Shown here: positions 17,747-26,752 of the stretch, piece after piece
How positions within the stretch are numbered: the first letter of the stretch is position 1
Layout: the number at the start of each line of letters is the position of its first letter
Source: a bacterium
Lineage (GTDB): Bacteria; Krumholzibacteriota; Krumholzibacteriia; JACNKJ01
Direction: 5' to 3'
DNA: 64,000 bases
Assembly (NCBI GenBank): GCA_024231955.1
Contig: JAAEPZ010000433.1
Span: forward strand, 1 to 64,000
The notes under the pieces: model-generated
The model's database searches: none
Seen by the model: the letters and a program-made list of their open reading frames with translations, nothing else
Told to the model about the DNA's origin: nothing
Made by a program: the position numbers and the translations under genes

Positions 17747-18448
17747 ATGAAAAAAAATCTAGTTGTTTTCATTATTGTGTCAGCATTTTTAGCGATGTGC
17801 TACCTGGGCATCAAGCATGACATCCCCAATTTGGATCCTGCCGGTACCGCCTCAAGTATTCCGATGCAAACAGATGGTCCCATCGTTTCCGTCATGGGGT
17901 TGGAGATGAGGGAGGTTTTGAACTGGGGTTTCGAGGATGGCCACTTCCCTCAGAACTGGGGTTGGGGAGAGTGGGAAGTGAGAGAGGGGCATCTCTGGGG
18001 AAAACACGAAACAGGTGCCATCACGGCCTATTTCCTGCCGGTGGATTGCGGGCAGAACTTCATCATCGAAACCAGCGTCAAAGCCGTTGCGGCCTTGCCG
18101 GGAAAAACACTGTCCATGCAGTTGCTGATTCGGGAGAGCGAGTGGGTGCATTTCGAAACCGGTGTCTCGATACTCGGAAATTCCAATGACACCGTCGTCA
18201 GGCATATGGCCAGAGGGACCAACTTCATCTGCGATATCATCCCCAGTGAAACCAGATTCGAACTGGGGCAGTGGTACCTGATGCAGATCGGCATCATCAA
18301 TGGTCGAATCAAGGCATTGGTCGATGGCCAGGAGATCAAACTGGCGGACCTCAAATATCCGTTGGCGGCCAGTTATACCGGACCACACTTCTCGCTGGAG
18401 TTCGGTGAAGCGGAGTTCGACTACTTCAAAGTATACGCATTGCCATGA
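17747..18448 (+). CDS. Membrane-anchored lectin-fold protein of unknown function
   Basis: A 233-residue protein with one N-terminal membrane anchor (residues 4-22, LVVFIIVSAFLAMCYLGI) and an extracytoplasmic beta-rich domain. The segment VLNWGFEDGHFPQNWGWGEW through ITAYFLP and the closing FSLEFGEAEFDYFKVYALP resemble concanavalin-like jelly-roll domains of the LamG/DUF1080 kind, which bind or act on glycans. It lies 100 bases upstream of a glycan synthase and probably belongs to that cluster. The start chosen is the ATG before the membrane helix; its GGGA is rather close. In-frame ATGs at 17678 and 17720 are alternatives. Confidence 0.6.
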   Translation: MKKNLVVFIIVSAFLAMCYLGIKHDIPNLDPAGTASSIPMQTDGPIVSVMGLEMREVLNWGFEDGHFPQNWGWGEWEVREGHLWGKHETGAITAYFLPVDCGQNFIIETSVKAVAALPGKTLSMQLLIRESEWVHFETGVSILGNSNDTVVRHMARGTNFICDIIPSETRFELGQWYLMQIGIINGRIKALVDGQEIKLADLKYPLAASYTGPHFSLEFGEAEFDYFKVYALP

Positions 18449-18548
18449 GAAGGCATAATGACCTTCGAAGCTTGTATCTTGTGTCGGGATTTGGGATACT
18501 GCGAGCCTCCCTCAGAGTCCGACATCTTACGTTCAGGAGTGATTTGCT

Positions 18549-20096
18549 ATGAGATCGATTCACGCTGGAGCATCCAGGGGCATTGAGGCGAGTGAGATCA
18601 AATTGTGCCTGCCGCTCCCCCTCTTCAGTCTACTGCTGATCTTGTTCATTCTGATAGGCGCCGTCCCGGGTTATGCCTCATCGGAAACGACATCCTCCCC
18701 TGCCGCAGAGCAAACCGCGACTACAATCTCGGCGGAGGAGGAGGCGGAATACACCCAGAATCTGGCAGCATATCGCAGCAGACCGGAGATCCGGATCCGC
18801 CACTTCCCGTTGTTCGGCATCAGTGCTCAGGAGATGCGCTCCTACCATTGGCTGGTCCGCGGGATGATCTATATGCTCTACACCATTATCGGGCTCGTTT
18901 GCATCTACCTGATTCGACATTACTGGTTCACGCTCAACCGCCTCTTCGGCAAACAGCGACACCCCTACCTCGACCTCAATGTTGCCGAATGGCCGCCCGT
19001 GACCATCCTGATTCCGGCGCACAACGAGGAGGAGGTGATCGGTGAGATCCTTACCGCGTTGATCAACGTCGATTACCCGTCCGAGCAGATGACGATAATT
19101 CCTATCAATGATCGCTCTGGAGACAAGACCGGTGAGATTCTGGATGATTTCGCCTCACGTTATCCCCGGATTCAGCCGGTCCATCGCACCGGCGGCACGC
19201 AGGGCAAGGGTGCCGTGCTGAAAGAGGTCACGGAGACTCTGGAGACGGAGATCAACCTTGTTTTCGATGCCGATTATATTCCGGGACGTGGTTTGATCAA
19301 ACAGCTGGTGGCGCCGTTCTTCGACCCCGAAATCGGGGCCGTGATGGGCCGGGTTGTTCCCGCGAATGTCGATGACAACCTGCTCACACGCATGCTCGAC
19401 CTCGAACGGGCGGGCGGCTATCAGGTCGACCAGCAAGCGCGTATGAACATGCACCTGGTTCCTCAGTATGGCGGCACCGTTGGTGGCGTTCGTCGCAGCG
19501 CCCTGCTCAGCGTAGGCGGTTGGAGCGAGCACTCCCTGGCGGATGATACGGATGCCACATACCGCTTGCTGCTTGGGGGCTGGAAAGTCGCCTACCAGAA
19601 CAGGTCCGAGTGTTACGAACAGGTGCCAGACAATTGGCCGACTCGCATCCGACAGATCTCCCGTTGGGCGCAGGGGCACAATCAGACCATGTTGCGCTAC
19701 AGCGGCGCACTCCTGCGCAGCCGTCATACCAGCTTCTTCGAAAAGCTTGATGGCCTGCTGCTGCTTGGCGTCTACATGATGTCCCCCGTGATGCTTCTCG
19801 GTTGGATTCTGGCAATCACGCTCTGGTTCATGGGGATCAACAAGCCGGGACTGATAATAATCCTGGCTGTGACGTCCTACAGTACGCTCGGCAATTTCGC
19901 GACTTTCTTCGAGGTTGCCGCTGCCGCGCATCTGGATGGTTCTCGGGAGAGAATCCGCCTGATGCCTTTCATCCTGTTGGGGTTCCTGGCAAGTCTGTTC
20001 GCCGTGACCCGAATCTCTCTCAAGCAGTTACTCCCACTACAGAGCAGCAAAGGCGTTGTCTGGCATAAGACAGAGCACAAGCGGAGGTCCGGCTGA
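18549..20096 (+). CDS. Membrane family-2 glycosyltransferase (processive polysaccharide synthase type)
   Basis: A 515-residue inner-membrane GT2 enzyme that would polymerise an NDP-sugar into a glycan. The start is supported by AGGAG nine bases upstream. A cleavable-looking hydrophobic segment (about 24-40) and a second helix (about 105-122) precede the cytoplasmic GT-A domain. Catalytic signposts are VTILIPAHNEEEVIGE, the nucleotide-binding INDRSGD, the metal-binding FDADY, the DDTDAT acceptor-site acid and the QxxRW motif (QISRWAQGH) of processive synthases such as cellulose or PNAG synthase. C-terminal helices (about 395-500) form the transport channel in this family. It starts a run of tightly spaced genes (18549-24843). 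The polymer is not predictable. Confidence 0.85.
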   Translation: MRSIHAGASRGIEASEIKLCLPLPLFSLLLILFILIGAVPGYASSETTSSPAAEQTATTISAEEEAEYTQNLAAYRSRPEIRIRHFPLFGISAQEMRSYHWLVRGMIYMLYTIIGLVCIYLIRHYWFTLNRLFGKQRHPYLDLNVAEWPPVTILIPAHNEEEVIGEILTALINVDYPSEQMTIIPINDRSGDKTGEILDDFASRYPRIQPVHRTGGTQGKGAVLKEVTETLETEINLVFDADYIPGRGLIKQLVAPFFDPEIGAVMGRVVPANVDDNLLTRMLDLERAGGYQVDQQARMNMHLVPQYGGTVGGVRRSALLSVGGWSEHSLADDTDATYRLLLGGWKVAYQNRSECYEQVPDNWPTRIRQISRWAQGHNQTMLRYSGALLRSRHTSFFEKLDGLLLLGVYMMSPVMLLGWILAITLWFMGINKPGLIIILAVTSYSTLGNFATFFEVAAAAHLDGSRERIRLMPFILLGFLASLFAVTRISLKQLLPLQSSKGVVWHKTEHKRRSG

Positions 20097-20098
20097 CC

Positions 20099-21235
20099 AT
20101 GATCCCGGCAGTCCTGTTATTCTTTGTGATCACGACAATCTGGTTTCTTTTGCCGTTCCTTCCCGGTTTCCGGGAGTTGCGTCGAAAGGTGGACGCCAAG
20201 CCTCTTCACGTCGCCAGCGATTCCGATGTCGACATCCGGCACTTCGAGCGGGGGTTCCGAAATTTCATGGAGACCTACCTGCGCCCAACGATGACCAATT
20301 GCACCTCGACGGGATTATCCGCCAAGGGGACCCTGGAGGACGGCACGCAGTACCTGGTCATCAGTGATGATGAGCCGGCGTTGCTCATCGGACGGGAAGA
20401 GCGGATGAAGACCTCCGAGCGGATGCTCATCGCCTGCAATGATCTGAAGCTCCCCGCCGAAAGGTCCTTCATCGGGGAGATATACTCGGCAGGTGCGATT
20501 GAGGGCGGGCACAACAACATCTACAGAGCCATTCTGGGGGAGCAAATTGTCAGCCTTGCGGTGGAGAGTACCGTTTTGCGCTGGATTCACTCCCATACGG
20601 AGCTGCACGTGGGCAACTCCAGTGTCCTCTATGGACGCGCCTCTGCCAATGATCTGATCAGACTGAGCCAGGATTGCGTTTTCGAACGGATGAACTCCGC
20701 GCAGATCGAATTCGGCAATCCCATACCGGACTGGGACAAACGCTGGAGCCGCCCCCAGAAGCTGACCCGAATCAAACCTGAGGATCTGCCCAAGTGCGCC
20801 AATGTCAGCGCCGGACGCGCTCTGGTGGCCGGCGATCTGACAATTCGGCCGAACAGTTTGGTCGACATTAATCTGGTCGTCACCGGCAAGCTCACGATCG
20901 GCAAGGGATCGCACATTCTCGAGAGCATCAAAAGTCACAAGAATATCGTGATTGAACCTGGGGTGAAGATCGACGGCGGCGTGTTCAGCGGCAAGAAGAT
21001 CATAATTACCGAAGGTGTTCAAATAGGCGGCCCTCTGCTCGCTGAAGGTGATGTCAGGATCGGCAGCGATGTCAGGATCGGCAGTCGGGAGATTCCGACA
21101 ACTCTCAGCGTCGCGGGAGCGGAGATTGCGGAGGGTACCATTACTTACGGGGAAGTCTGGGCTCATGACTACGGCCGATTGGTTGCAGAGCGAGACGAGG
21201 CAGACTCGATGACCGCAAGACGGGGATCGGCATGA
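20099..21235 (+). CDS. Membrane-anchored bactofilin-like beta-helix protein
   Basis: A 378-residue protein with an N-terminal membrane helix (residues 2-20) and a largely unclassified middle part (25-240). From about 265 to 355 it carries short beta-helix repeats of the polymer-forming bactofilin type (ALVAGDLTIRPNSLV, LTIGKGSHILES, KNIVIEPGVKIDGGVFSG, VRIGSDVRIGS). Bactofilins form filaments that position envelope enzymes. A membrane anchor on such a domain next to a glycan synthase suggests a scaffold for the synthesis machinery, which is an inference. It starts two bases after the synthase stop codon and overlaps the next gene by four bases (ATGA). Confidence 0.6.
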   Translation: MIPAVLLFFVITTIWFLLPFLPGFRELRRKVDAKPLHVASDSDVDIRHFERGFRNFMETYLRPTMTNCTSTGLSAKGTLEDGTQYLVISDDEPALLIGREERMKTSERMLIACNDLKLPAERSFIGEIYSAGAIEGGHNNIYRAILGEQIVSLAVESTVLRWIHSHTELHVGNSSVLYGRASANDLIRLSQDCVFERMNSAQIEFGNPIPDWDKRWSRPQKLTRIKPEDLPKCANVSAGRALVAGDLTIRPNSLVDINLVVTGKLTIGKGSHILESIKSHKNIVIEPGVKIDGGVFSGKKIIITEGVQIGGPLLAEGDVRIGSDVRIGSREIPTTLSVAGAEIAEGTITYGEVWAHDYGRLVAERDEADSMTARRGSA

Positions 21236-22089
21236 AGAAAAAAACCAACCCGGCAAAGTATGATCAGGTTCTGCGACGTCAACTGGAGCAGTTGCGCATC
21301 CGGGGCTTCGCCGGCGGCATCATCTCGAAGCACCGCTCCATGCTCACGCTCCCCCTGCGCCCGGCGCGGATTGCCGTCTCGATGATCATGTCCGTGTCCA
21401 TCCTGTTGATATGGCTTTTCATTCTGAACGATGTCAGTCACGGCTGGACCAGCATCATGGATTTCTGGCGCGATGTTCTGGGGCTGGGTGGCTACGTCGT
21501 CACTTCCCGCTATCCGATCACGGACATCCTCTATCTCGACGTCCCCCACGTCCATACGGGCGCAGCCGGATTGACGCCGCAAATCTGGTGGAGCGGCATG
21601 GTCCTCTGCGTACTCATGGGTGTCGTCTCGTTTTATGTGCCGCGCCGACAGCTGCCGCTGGCCTACTTTCTGAGAGTCCTGATCTTTTTCCAGCTCTTTG
21701 CCCAGGTATTTTTCGCCGTCGCGCCGGGAGCCTTTCCCTACTCCGTGGCCGGGTATATCGAAGTCATGATGCTGGCGGGTTTGATGCTGATCTCTCTGGT
21801 GCCGATAGTTCTTGGTTTCACCTACTATGTTTTCGATTTCACCATTACCAAGAAAGTGCTGTTGACCCTGATGGTGATGCTCCATCTGGGTCTGCTGATC
21901 CCAATGCAATTCATGGCTCACGCCTATATCATGCATCATTTCTCACTGCTGTTCATGCCCATGCTCTTCCTGGGCTTTGGGCTGCCTGCGAATGTACTCG
22001 TATTCATTGCCTTCTATTCCTGGGCCGTCAGTTGGGACGCCCTGCATGACCAGAAGGATCTGCAGATGCTCGATCTGAGAAGCCGGTGA
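21232..22089 (+). CDS. Polytopic membrane protein in the glycan cluster
   Basis: A 285-residue integral membrane protein with a basic cytoplasmic N-terminus (residues 1-45) and about six hydrophobic helices (near 48-68, 120-140, 146-168, 178-200, 208-228 and 235-262). No recognised catalytic motif was seen. Its start overlaps the bactofilin-like gene in an ATGA, and its end overlaps the long frame of the next gene, so it is co-translated in the cluster. A role as accessory channel, flippase or assembly subunit of the polysaccharide synthase is possible but unsupported by motifs. Confidence 0.6.
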   Translation: MKKKTNPAKYDQVLRRQLEQLRIRGFAGGIISKHRSMLTLPLRPARIAVSMIMSVSILLIWLFILNDVSHGWTSIMDFWRDVLGLGGYVVTSRYPITDILYLDVPHVHTGAAGLTPQIWWSGMVLCVLMGVVSFYVPRRQLPLAYFLRVLIFFQLFAQVFFAVAPGAFPYSVAGYIEVMMLAGLMLISLVPIVLGFTYYVFDFTITKKVLLTLMVMLHLGLLIPMQFMAHAYIMHHFSLLFMPMLFLGFGLPANVLVFIAFYSWAVSWDALHDQKDLQMLDLRSR

Positions 22090-22139
22090 TTATCGGCCAG
22101 CGAGGGAACAACGTGAACGAAGTCGGATGGAATCATAAC

Positions 22140-22937
22140 ATGGCCATAAAGAAGCTCGGAGTCATCGCAGCGACACTGCTTATCCTCTGCCTGGCGCAGA
22201 TGGCTGTCGCACAGGATGAGGATAACCCCAGGACCTACATGCTGGAGGTCGGAACCAGTTATTACGTCTATACCCCCAATACTCCCACAGCTCAATCAAT
22301 GTACGCGGCTTTCATGCTCTCTCGACCCTATATCGATTCCTGGCGGTTCGATGTCGGTTTCGAGGATCGCTACAACGAGGAGGCGGTCAGCTATGGTGTC
22401 GTGTACACCCGTTTCTTCAAACACTCCTGGCGCGCCTGGCTCGGGTACGGCAGCGGCAATAGCGATGTCCTCTCTCCCGATTACCGTGCCAGCATAGGGG
22501 TCGGCAAGGGGATATTCAGCGGTTTCAATCTTGATGTCGGCTATACCAGGATCCAGAGCAGAGTGGCCAACTACGCCGATATGTACTCAATCGGTTATAC
22601 CTGGTATCTGGGAAATCACATCATCACCGGTGGCGGATATCACTACGATGTCGGGCATCCCGGGAACACCGTATCGCAATCCGTGGACCTCGGAATATCG
22701 GTTGGTGTCTGGCGGCAATTCTATATCGGCGGCGGTGTACGATTCGGCGACGTCTCATACCAGCTGGTTCCGAATTCGGGTCAGAATCTGCAGGTGGATT
22801 ATAGCGAGGACAGTTTCTTCCTCTCCCTGAGCCTATATCTCAAACAGGATTTGGGAATCAACCTGCGTGTGGATTCCTCCGAAAACGATTTCAACAATAT
22901 CCACGGATTCACCATGAGTGTCTTCAAGGAGTGGTAG
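22140..22937 (+). CDS. YaiO-like outer-membrane beta-barrel protein
   Basis: A 265-residue exported protein with a signal peptide (residues 1-24, ending AVAQ). The remainder consists of alternating amphipathic strands rich in Tyr, Gly and Trp (WRFDVGFEDRYN, VVYTRFFKHSWRAWLGYG, FNLDVGYTRIQS, YSIGYTWYLGNHIITGGGY), which matches the YaiO family of outer-membrane barrels. It ends in an aromatic residue (KEW), as barrel proteins often do. In a glycan operon it could be the outer-membrane exit pore. The ATG at 22140 directly precedes the signal peptide; a GTG at 22113 behind a GAGGG is an alternative. It overlaps the long frame of the next gene. Confidence 0.7.
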   Translation: MAIKKLGVIAATLLILCLAQMAVAQDEDNPRTYMLEVGTSYYVYTPNTPTAQSMYAAFMLSRPYIDSWRFDVGFEDRYNEEAVSYGVVYTRFFKHSWRAWLGYGSGNSDVLSPDYRASIGVGKGIFSGFNLDVGYTRIQSRVANYADMYSIGYTWYLGNHIITGGGYHYDVGHPGNTVSQSVDLGISVGVWRQFYIGGGVRFGDVSYQLVPNSGQNLQVDYSEDSFFLSLSLYLKQDLGINLRVDSSENDFNNIHGFTMSVFKEW

Positions 22938-22941
22938 CAGG

Positions 22942-24843
22942 TTGAACGCCATCGGAATCAAGCGGATCTCCGACCGCGGCATCGTGTCATTATTCGCAGG
23001 CTTCGCCGCACTTCATGCTTTGATCCAGATTTTCTGTCTCGGTACAGGTGCCCTTGGTTTCACTTTCGGGCGTCCCGTCTATATCGCGGCTCTTGTTATC
23101 TGCATAATCCTCTCCGCTCTGTTCGCCCTCCGTTTCAAGAGTCCCTCCACGCCAACAACCGATGAGACCTCAACCCTGTTCGTCAGGGTTACGACGCTGT
23201 TCTTCAAGATCCTCTTCGGTTGCTCCATTATTTGGTTCCTCTGGATCTACGTTCGCATGTGGCAACTGGTCGCCCTGAAGAATCCGCTGGACTGGGATGG
23301 TCTCTATTATCATCTGCCCGCCATTCAGGGTTGGGTTGCGGCCGGCAGGGTCTGCTGGCTCGACCAGATACCCGATCTGCCGTTCTCCAACGGCTACGCC
23401 ATGGGCAACGAGGTGGTCACCTACTTCATGTACCGTATCCTCGGTCACATGGATCTGGTTGATGGCGGCAACCTTTGGTACTGGCCGCTGGGCTTCTTCG
23501 CCCTGGCGGAGATCGCAGACAGGATCGGCGTCAAAGGTTTCTGGCGCTGGGTAACGGGCGCGCTGCTGATCGGCGCCCCTGTTATCGTCAGTCAAAGCGC
23601 CACCTGCTATGTCGACATCGGATTCACCTTCACCACAATGGCCGCTCTGGCCGCCGGTCTTATCGTTGTTTTCGATGAAGAGGGTGGTAAATGGCCGGCC
23701 CTGGTCCTCTTCGGCGCCTGCCTGGGCCTGATGGCCGGAACCAAGGGCACCGGAGCCCCCTTCGCCGTTGTAATCATGGCCCTGGTTCTCGGCGGACGCA
23801 TTCTCCGCAATGGGCGAGAAACGAGTGAAATCTGGGTCTGTCGAATGTTCTGCGCAGGGCTGGTGGTGCTCGCCGTCGGCGGCTACTGGTATATCCGCAA
23901 CATCATCCATACCGGGAACCCAGTCTTCCCGATCCAGGTCAAACTGGGGGCCAAAGTCCTGTTTGACGGCTACAACATGACATTGATGCAGGAGCCGAAT
24001 CAGCCGGCCTGGCTGGTCGAATTCCCCAACTGGCTCAGACCTTTCGTGATCTGGCTGCAATTGGATTACCCCATCACCGGCCCCGGCCCCATGGGCGGAT
24101 TGGGATTCATCTGGCTCCTGGGCTGCGTCCCCGCCATCATCTTCCTCGCTTTGCGCCATCTGTTCCGCTGGTTCAAAGAGAGAAGCATGGAAACGTTCCT
24201 CTCCCCCCTCATGCTGCTCATCATGATGGCAGGCGCCCTTTATGTGATCTCACCGATCAAGTGGTGGGCTCGCTTTCTTCTCTGGTTGCTGGCTCTGGGG
24301 TTGCCGTGTCTGATGTTGGTCCTGCAGATGTCGATGCGAAATCTCAAGTATCGCATCTGGCCACTCATGTTCCTCTGGCTGGGACTCGGCTTGACCGGTG
24401 TCGCAGGCTGGGAAGCCTACCAGGCATATGAAGCGGAACGGAATCTGGGGCTGATCCGGACGGGGGAGGAATCCAGCTATGTGACCAGCATGGAATACCG
24501 CATCTACGGAATGAAGGATGTCCCCGGAATAGACCGCTTCATGGCCGCGCCGATTATCGCCCGGACCTATTGGGGAACCGTCGGCACATTTATGGGCGGT
24601 ATCCTCTCGCAGCCGTTGGACGCCAGGAAGATCTACTTCATCTCTCTGGAGCCAACCGAACAGGAGCTGGATGATCTTCTCGCCAAAGGGGTCGAGTGGA
24701 TTGTCTGGGACTGCATCAACATACTGCCATTGGATCGGACGGAGCACAGCAAGGTACCGCAGATAATTCTGGATAGAGCCCTGGAGGATATCGAATTCAT
24801 CCTCCCGCCCGAATCTGACTTTCACTTCCTGCGGATGCGCTAG
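22942..24843 (+). CDS. GT-C-type membrane glycosyltransferase (family 39/ArnT-like)
   Basis: A polytopic protein of about 633 residues with 11-12 hydrophobic helices and a soluble C-terminal part (about 480-633). Such enzymes move a sugar from a lipid-linked donor to an acceptor on the outer face of the membrane. The first large loop carries WDGLYYHLPAIQGW, with an acidic residue in the place of the GT-C catalytic Asp. The helix region TKGTGAPFAVVIMAL and the aromatic NPLDWDG context are also typical. The TTG start at 22942 has GGAG nine bases upstream; a GTG at 22918 would overlap the barrel gene. Its stop codon overlaps that of the convergent gene by three bases. The family assignment rests on topology and one motif. 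Confidence 0.6.
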   Translation: MNAIGIKRISDRGIVSLFAGFAALHALIQIFCLGTGALGFTFGRPVYIAALVICIILSALFALRFKSPSTPTTDETSTLFVRVTTLFFKILFGCSIIWFLWIYVRMWQLVALKNPLDWDGLYYHLPAIQGWVAAGRVCWLDQIPDLPFSNGYAMGNEVVTYFMYRILGHMDLVDGGNLWYWPLGFFALAEIADRIGVKGFWRWVTGALLIGAPVIVSQSATCYVDIGFTFTTMAALAAGLIVVFDEEGGKWPALVLFGACLGLMAGTKGTGAPFAVVIMALVLGGRILRNGRETSEIWVCRMFCAGLVVLAVGGYWYIRNIIHTGNPVFPIQVKLGAKVLFDGYNMTLMQEPNQPAWLVEFPNWLRPFVIWLQLDYPITGPGPMGGLGFIWLLGCVPAIIFLALRHLFRWFKERSMETFLSPLMLLIMMAGALYVISPIKWWARFLLWLLALGLPCLMLVLQMSMRNLKYRIWPLMFLWLGLGLTGVAGWEAYQAYEAERNLGLIRTGEESSYVTSMEYRIYGMKDVPGIDRFMAAPIIARTYWGTVGTFMGGILSQPLDARKIYFISLEPTEQELDDLLAKGVEWIVWDCINILPLDRTEHSKVPQIILDRALEDIEFILPPESDFHFLRMR

Positions 24844-25154
24844 AAACCATCCCAGCCGAAGAGCTCCAGATCGACATTGCCCGCGCCATCGACCTCAACC
24901 CCCTCAGCCATAAGCAGTGCGGCCTGCTCCTCCAGCCCGGCACCCGGTTTCATGGAGATGCGTCCCCGGGCACCCAGAACCCTGTGCCAGGGCAGATCGT
25001 ACTTGGCGGATGAGGAGCGGAGTAGCCAGGACACGGTCCGGGCAGCTCGCGGATTGCCTGCAAGCAGGGCGATCTGACCATAGGTGGCCACCTTTCCCCT
25101 GGGAATATTGGTCAGCGCCGATATGATTCTGGCGGAGAAGCTCTCCTCATCCAT
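24840..25154 (-). CDS. Alkyltransferase-like (ATL) DNA-repair protein
   Basis: A 104-residue protein homologous to the DNA-binding domain of O6-alkylguanine-DNA alkyltransferase. The helix-turn-helix and arginine-finger region (GKVATYGQIALLAGNPRAARTVSWLL) is intact. The active-site PCHRV motif reads PWHRV, so the alkyl-accepting cysteine is a tryptophan. Proteins with this change (ATLs) bind alkylated guanine, flip it out and hand it to nucleotide excision repair instead of repairing it. The start at 25154 has AAGGGGG upstream and gives the usual ATL length; the open frame continues upstream to 25280. It stands alone, convergent with the glycan cluster. Confidence 0.9.
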   Translation of the reverse strand: MDEESFSARIISALTNIPRGKVATYGQIALLAGNPRAARTVSWLLRSSSAKYDLPWHRVLGARGRISMKPGAGLEEQAALLMAEGVEVDGAGNVDLELFGWDGF

Positions 25155-25467
25155 CCCGACCCCCTTGCAGGTTGATTGTCCATCTGCCCAGATTCGATAC
25201 CGTACAGCAGTCTCAACCGGAAGCCAAGACGGGGATCCTGAATCTTTTTGTGAGATCACCAATTCAGATGGAATACTCATTAGTCGCCAACCAACAGCCG
25301 CCGCCCTATCTTGTTGTTTTTCACACCATTACTATGGTCTCATCATGTAGATCCGGAATTTGCGCGCTCAGGAGTTCTGTTGAATACACACAAAGAAGAG
25401 TGGTATAGACTTGCACGACGACTATCACAGTGATATCATTTTGATGTCACTTAAAAAGGAGATCAGA

Positions 25468-26346
25468 ATGACTACTGAAAAAACCCGCTCCGCCTTTCCC
25501 GGCTTCCTGATGCTACTGTTTGGACTGTTATTCATTGCTGCCTCTATCTGGTCCATAATCCAGGGGATCAGCTATGAAGCGCCAATCTTCCTGGTCGGGA
25601 TTTTTGGATTCATGATTATCGGTCTGCTTATTCTGTGCGGTCTTTTCATCGTCAATCCCAATGACGCTCGCGTCCTGGTTCTCTTCGGTACCTACAAGGG
25701 GACTGTGAAGAGGAACGGCTTCTTCTGGACGAACCCCTTCATGAGCAAGCAGAAGATCACGCTCCGCGCCAGGAACCTGAATGGCGACAAACTGAAGGTC
25801 AACGACCAGTCGGGCAACCCGATCGAGATCGCCGCTGTGGTTGTCTGGCAGGTGGAGGATACTTTCCAGGCCTCCTTCGAGGTGGACAATTATGAAGAGT
25901 ATGTTGTCGTTCAGAGTGAGGCCGCCATCCGTCATCTGGCAGGCTCCTACCCCTACGACAATATCGATGATGATCGCGAAGCGACCTTGACCCTCAGGGC
26001 GGGTACCGATCAGGTGAATGAGGTACTTGAGGATGAATTGACAGCCCGTTTCAAACGCGCGGGAATCAAGGTGATCGAAGCTCGCATCAGCCACCTGGCC
26101 TACGCACCGGAGATCGCCGAAGCGATGCTCCGCCGCCAGCAGGCCTCCGCCGTAGTCGCAGCCAGGACTCAGATCGTCAATGGCGCGGTCAGTATGGTGG
26201 AACTGGCGTTGGACAAACTCTCCAACAATAACGTCATAGAGCTGGACGAGGAGAGAAAGGCCGCAATGGTCAGCAACCTGCTCGTTGTCCTTTGCAGTGA
26301 ATCTTCGGCTTCACCTGTCGTCAATGCGGGAACCCTGTACCAGTAA
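25468..26346 (+). CDS. SPFH/Band 7 membrane protein
   Basis: A 292-residue protein of the stomatin/prohibitin/flotillin group, which oligomerises on membranes and organises membrane microdomains and proteases. Two adjacent hydrophobic segments (about 10-33 and 38-60) precede the SPFH core (VNPNDARVLVLFGTYKGTVKRNGFFWTNP). A long helix with AEAMLRRQQASAVVAARTQI follows, the segment that mediates assembly. The short C-terminus ends NAGTLYQ, a tail often seen in bacterial SPFH proteins. The start is fixed by AAAGGAG upstream of the ATG. It is followed by a hairpin and a 54-residue Arc-like gene on the same strand. Confidence 0.88.
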   Translation: MTTEKTRSAFPGFLMLLFGLLFIAASIWSIIQGISYEAPIFLVGIFGFMIIGLLILCGLFIVNPNDARVLVLFGTYKGTVKRNGFFWTNPFMSKQKITLRARNLNGDKLKVNDQSGNPIEIAAVVVWQVEDTFQASFEVDNYEEYVVVQSEAAIRHLAGSYPYDNIDDDREATLTLRAGTDQVNEVLEDELTARFKRAGIKVIEARISHLAYAPEIAEAMLRRQQASAVVAARTQIVNGAVSMVELALDKLSNNNVIELDEERKAAMVSNLLVVLCSESSASPVVNAGTLYQ

Positions 26347-26355
26347 TCGTTCTCG

Positions 26356-26385
26356 GGCGACGACGCGCTGATACGCGTCGTCGCC
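26356..26385 (+). terminator. Perfect 12-base hairpin between the SPFH gene and the Arc-like gene
   Basis: GGCGACGACGCG pairs perfectly with CGCGTCGTCGCC across a 6-base loop, ten bases after the SPFH stop codon. There is no T run, so it may reduce read-through or protect the upstream mRNA end, and need not be a full terminator. Confidence 0.5.
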
Positions 26386-26417
26386 TGCGCGGCCAGCTCA
26401 CATCCGGGGTATGATTC

Positions 26418-26582
26418 ATGGTCGAACGCAAGAAATTCCTACTGCGCATCAGCGGCGAACTCTGGGAGGAGCTCAACAAATGGGCCTCCCAGGAATTTCG
26501 CAGCGTCAACGGCCAGATAGAATACCTGCTACAACGCGCCGTCAAGGAGCAGCGTAAGAAAGAAACGGATAGCACCGACTAG
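26418..26582 (+). CDS. Small Arc/ribbon-helix-helix-like protein (54 residues)
   Basis: A short gene with the sequence pattern of Arc-type ribbon-helix-helix proteins: a beta strand KKFLLRIS, a first helix GELWEELNKWASQEF, a turn RSVNGQIEYLLQRAV and a basic tail KEQRKKE. Proteins of this kind bind DNA as dimers through the strand. It lies 71 bases downstream of the SPFH gene. Small Arc-like genes directly after SPFH genes are, from general knowledge, a recurring pair in bacteria, which argues that it is real. A GGGGT upstream could act as ribosome binding site. Its target is unknown. Confidence 0.7.
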   Translation: MVERKKFLLRISGELWEELNKWASQEFRSVNGQIEYLLQRAVKEQRKKETDSTD

Positions 26583-26752
26583 CCCCTCCTCAACGCCCCC
26601 TCTTCACCAGCCATGCCGGGATCCACTTTGGCGTGGACCATGCAATTCCAGGTATCGAAGTAATCCTGAGCGGACCCTGTGATCGGGAATGCCAGCAACT
26701 CTTTTGATTTCTAGGCGATAGGCACGGAAGCGTCAGTGGACGGAGGAACTCC

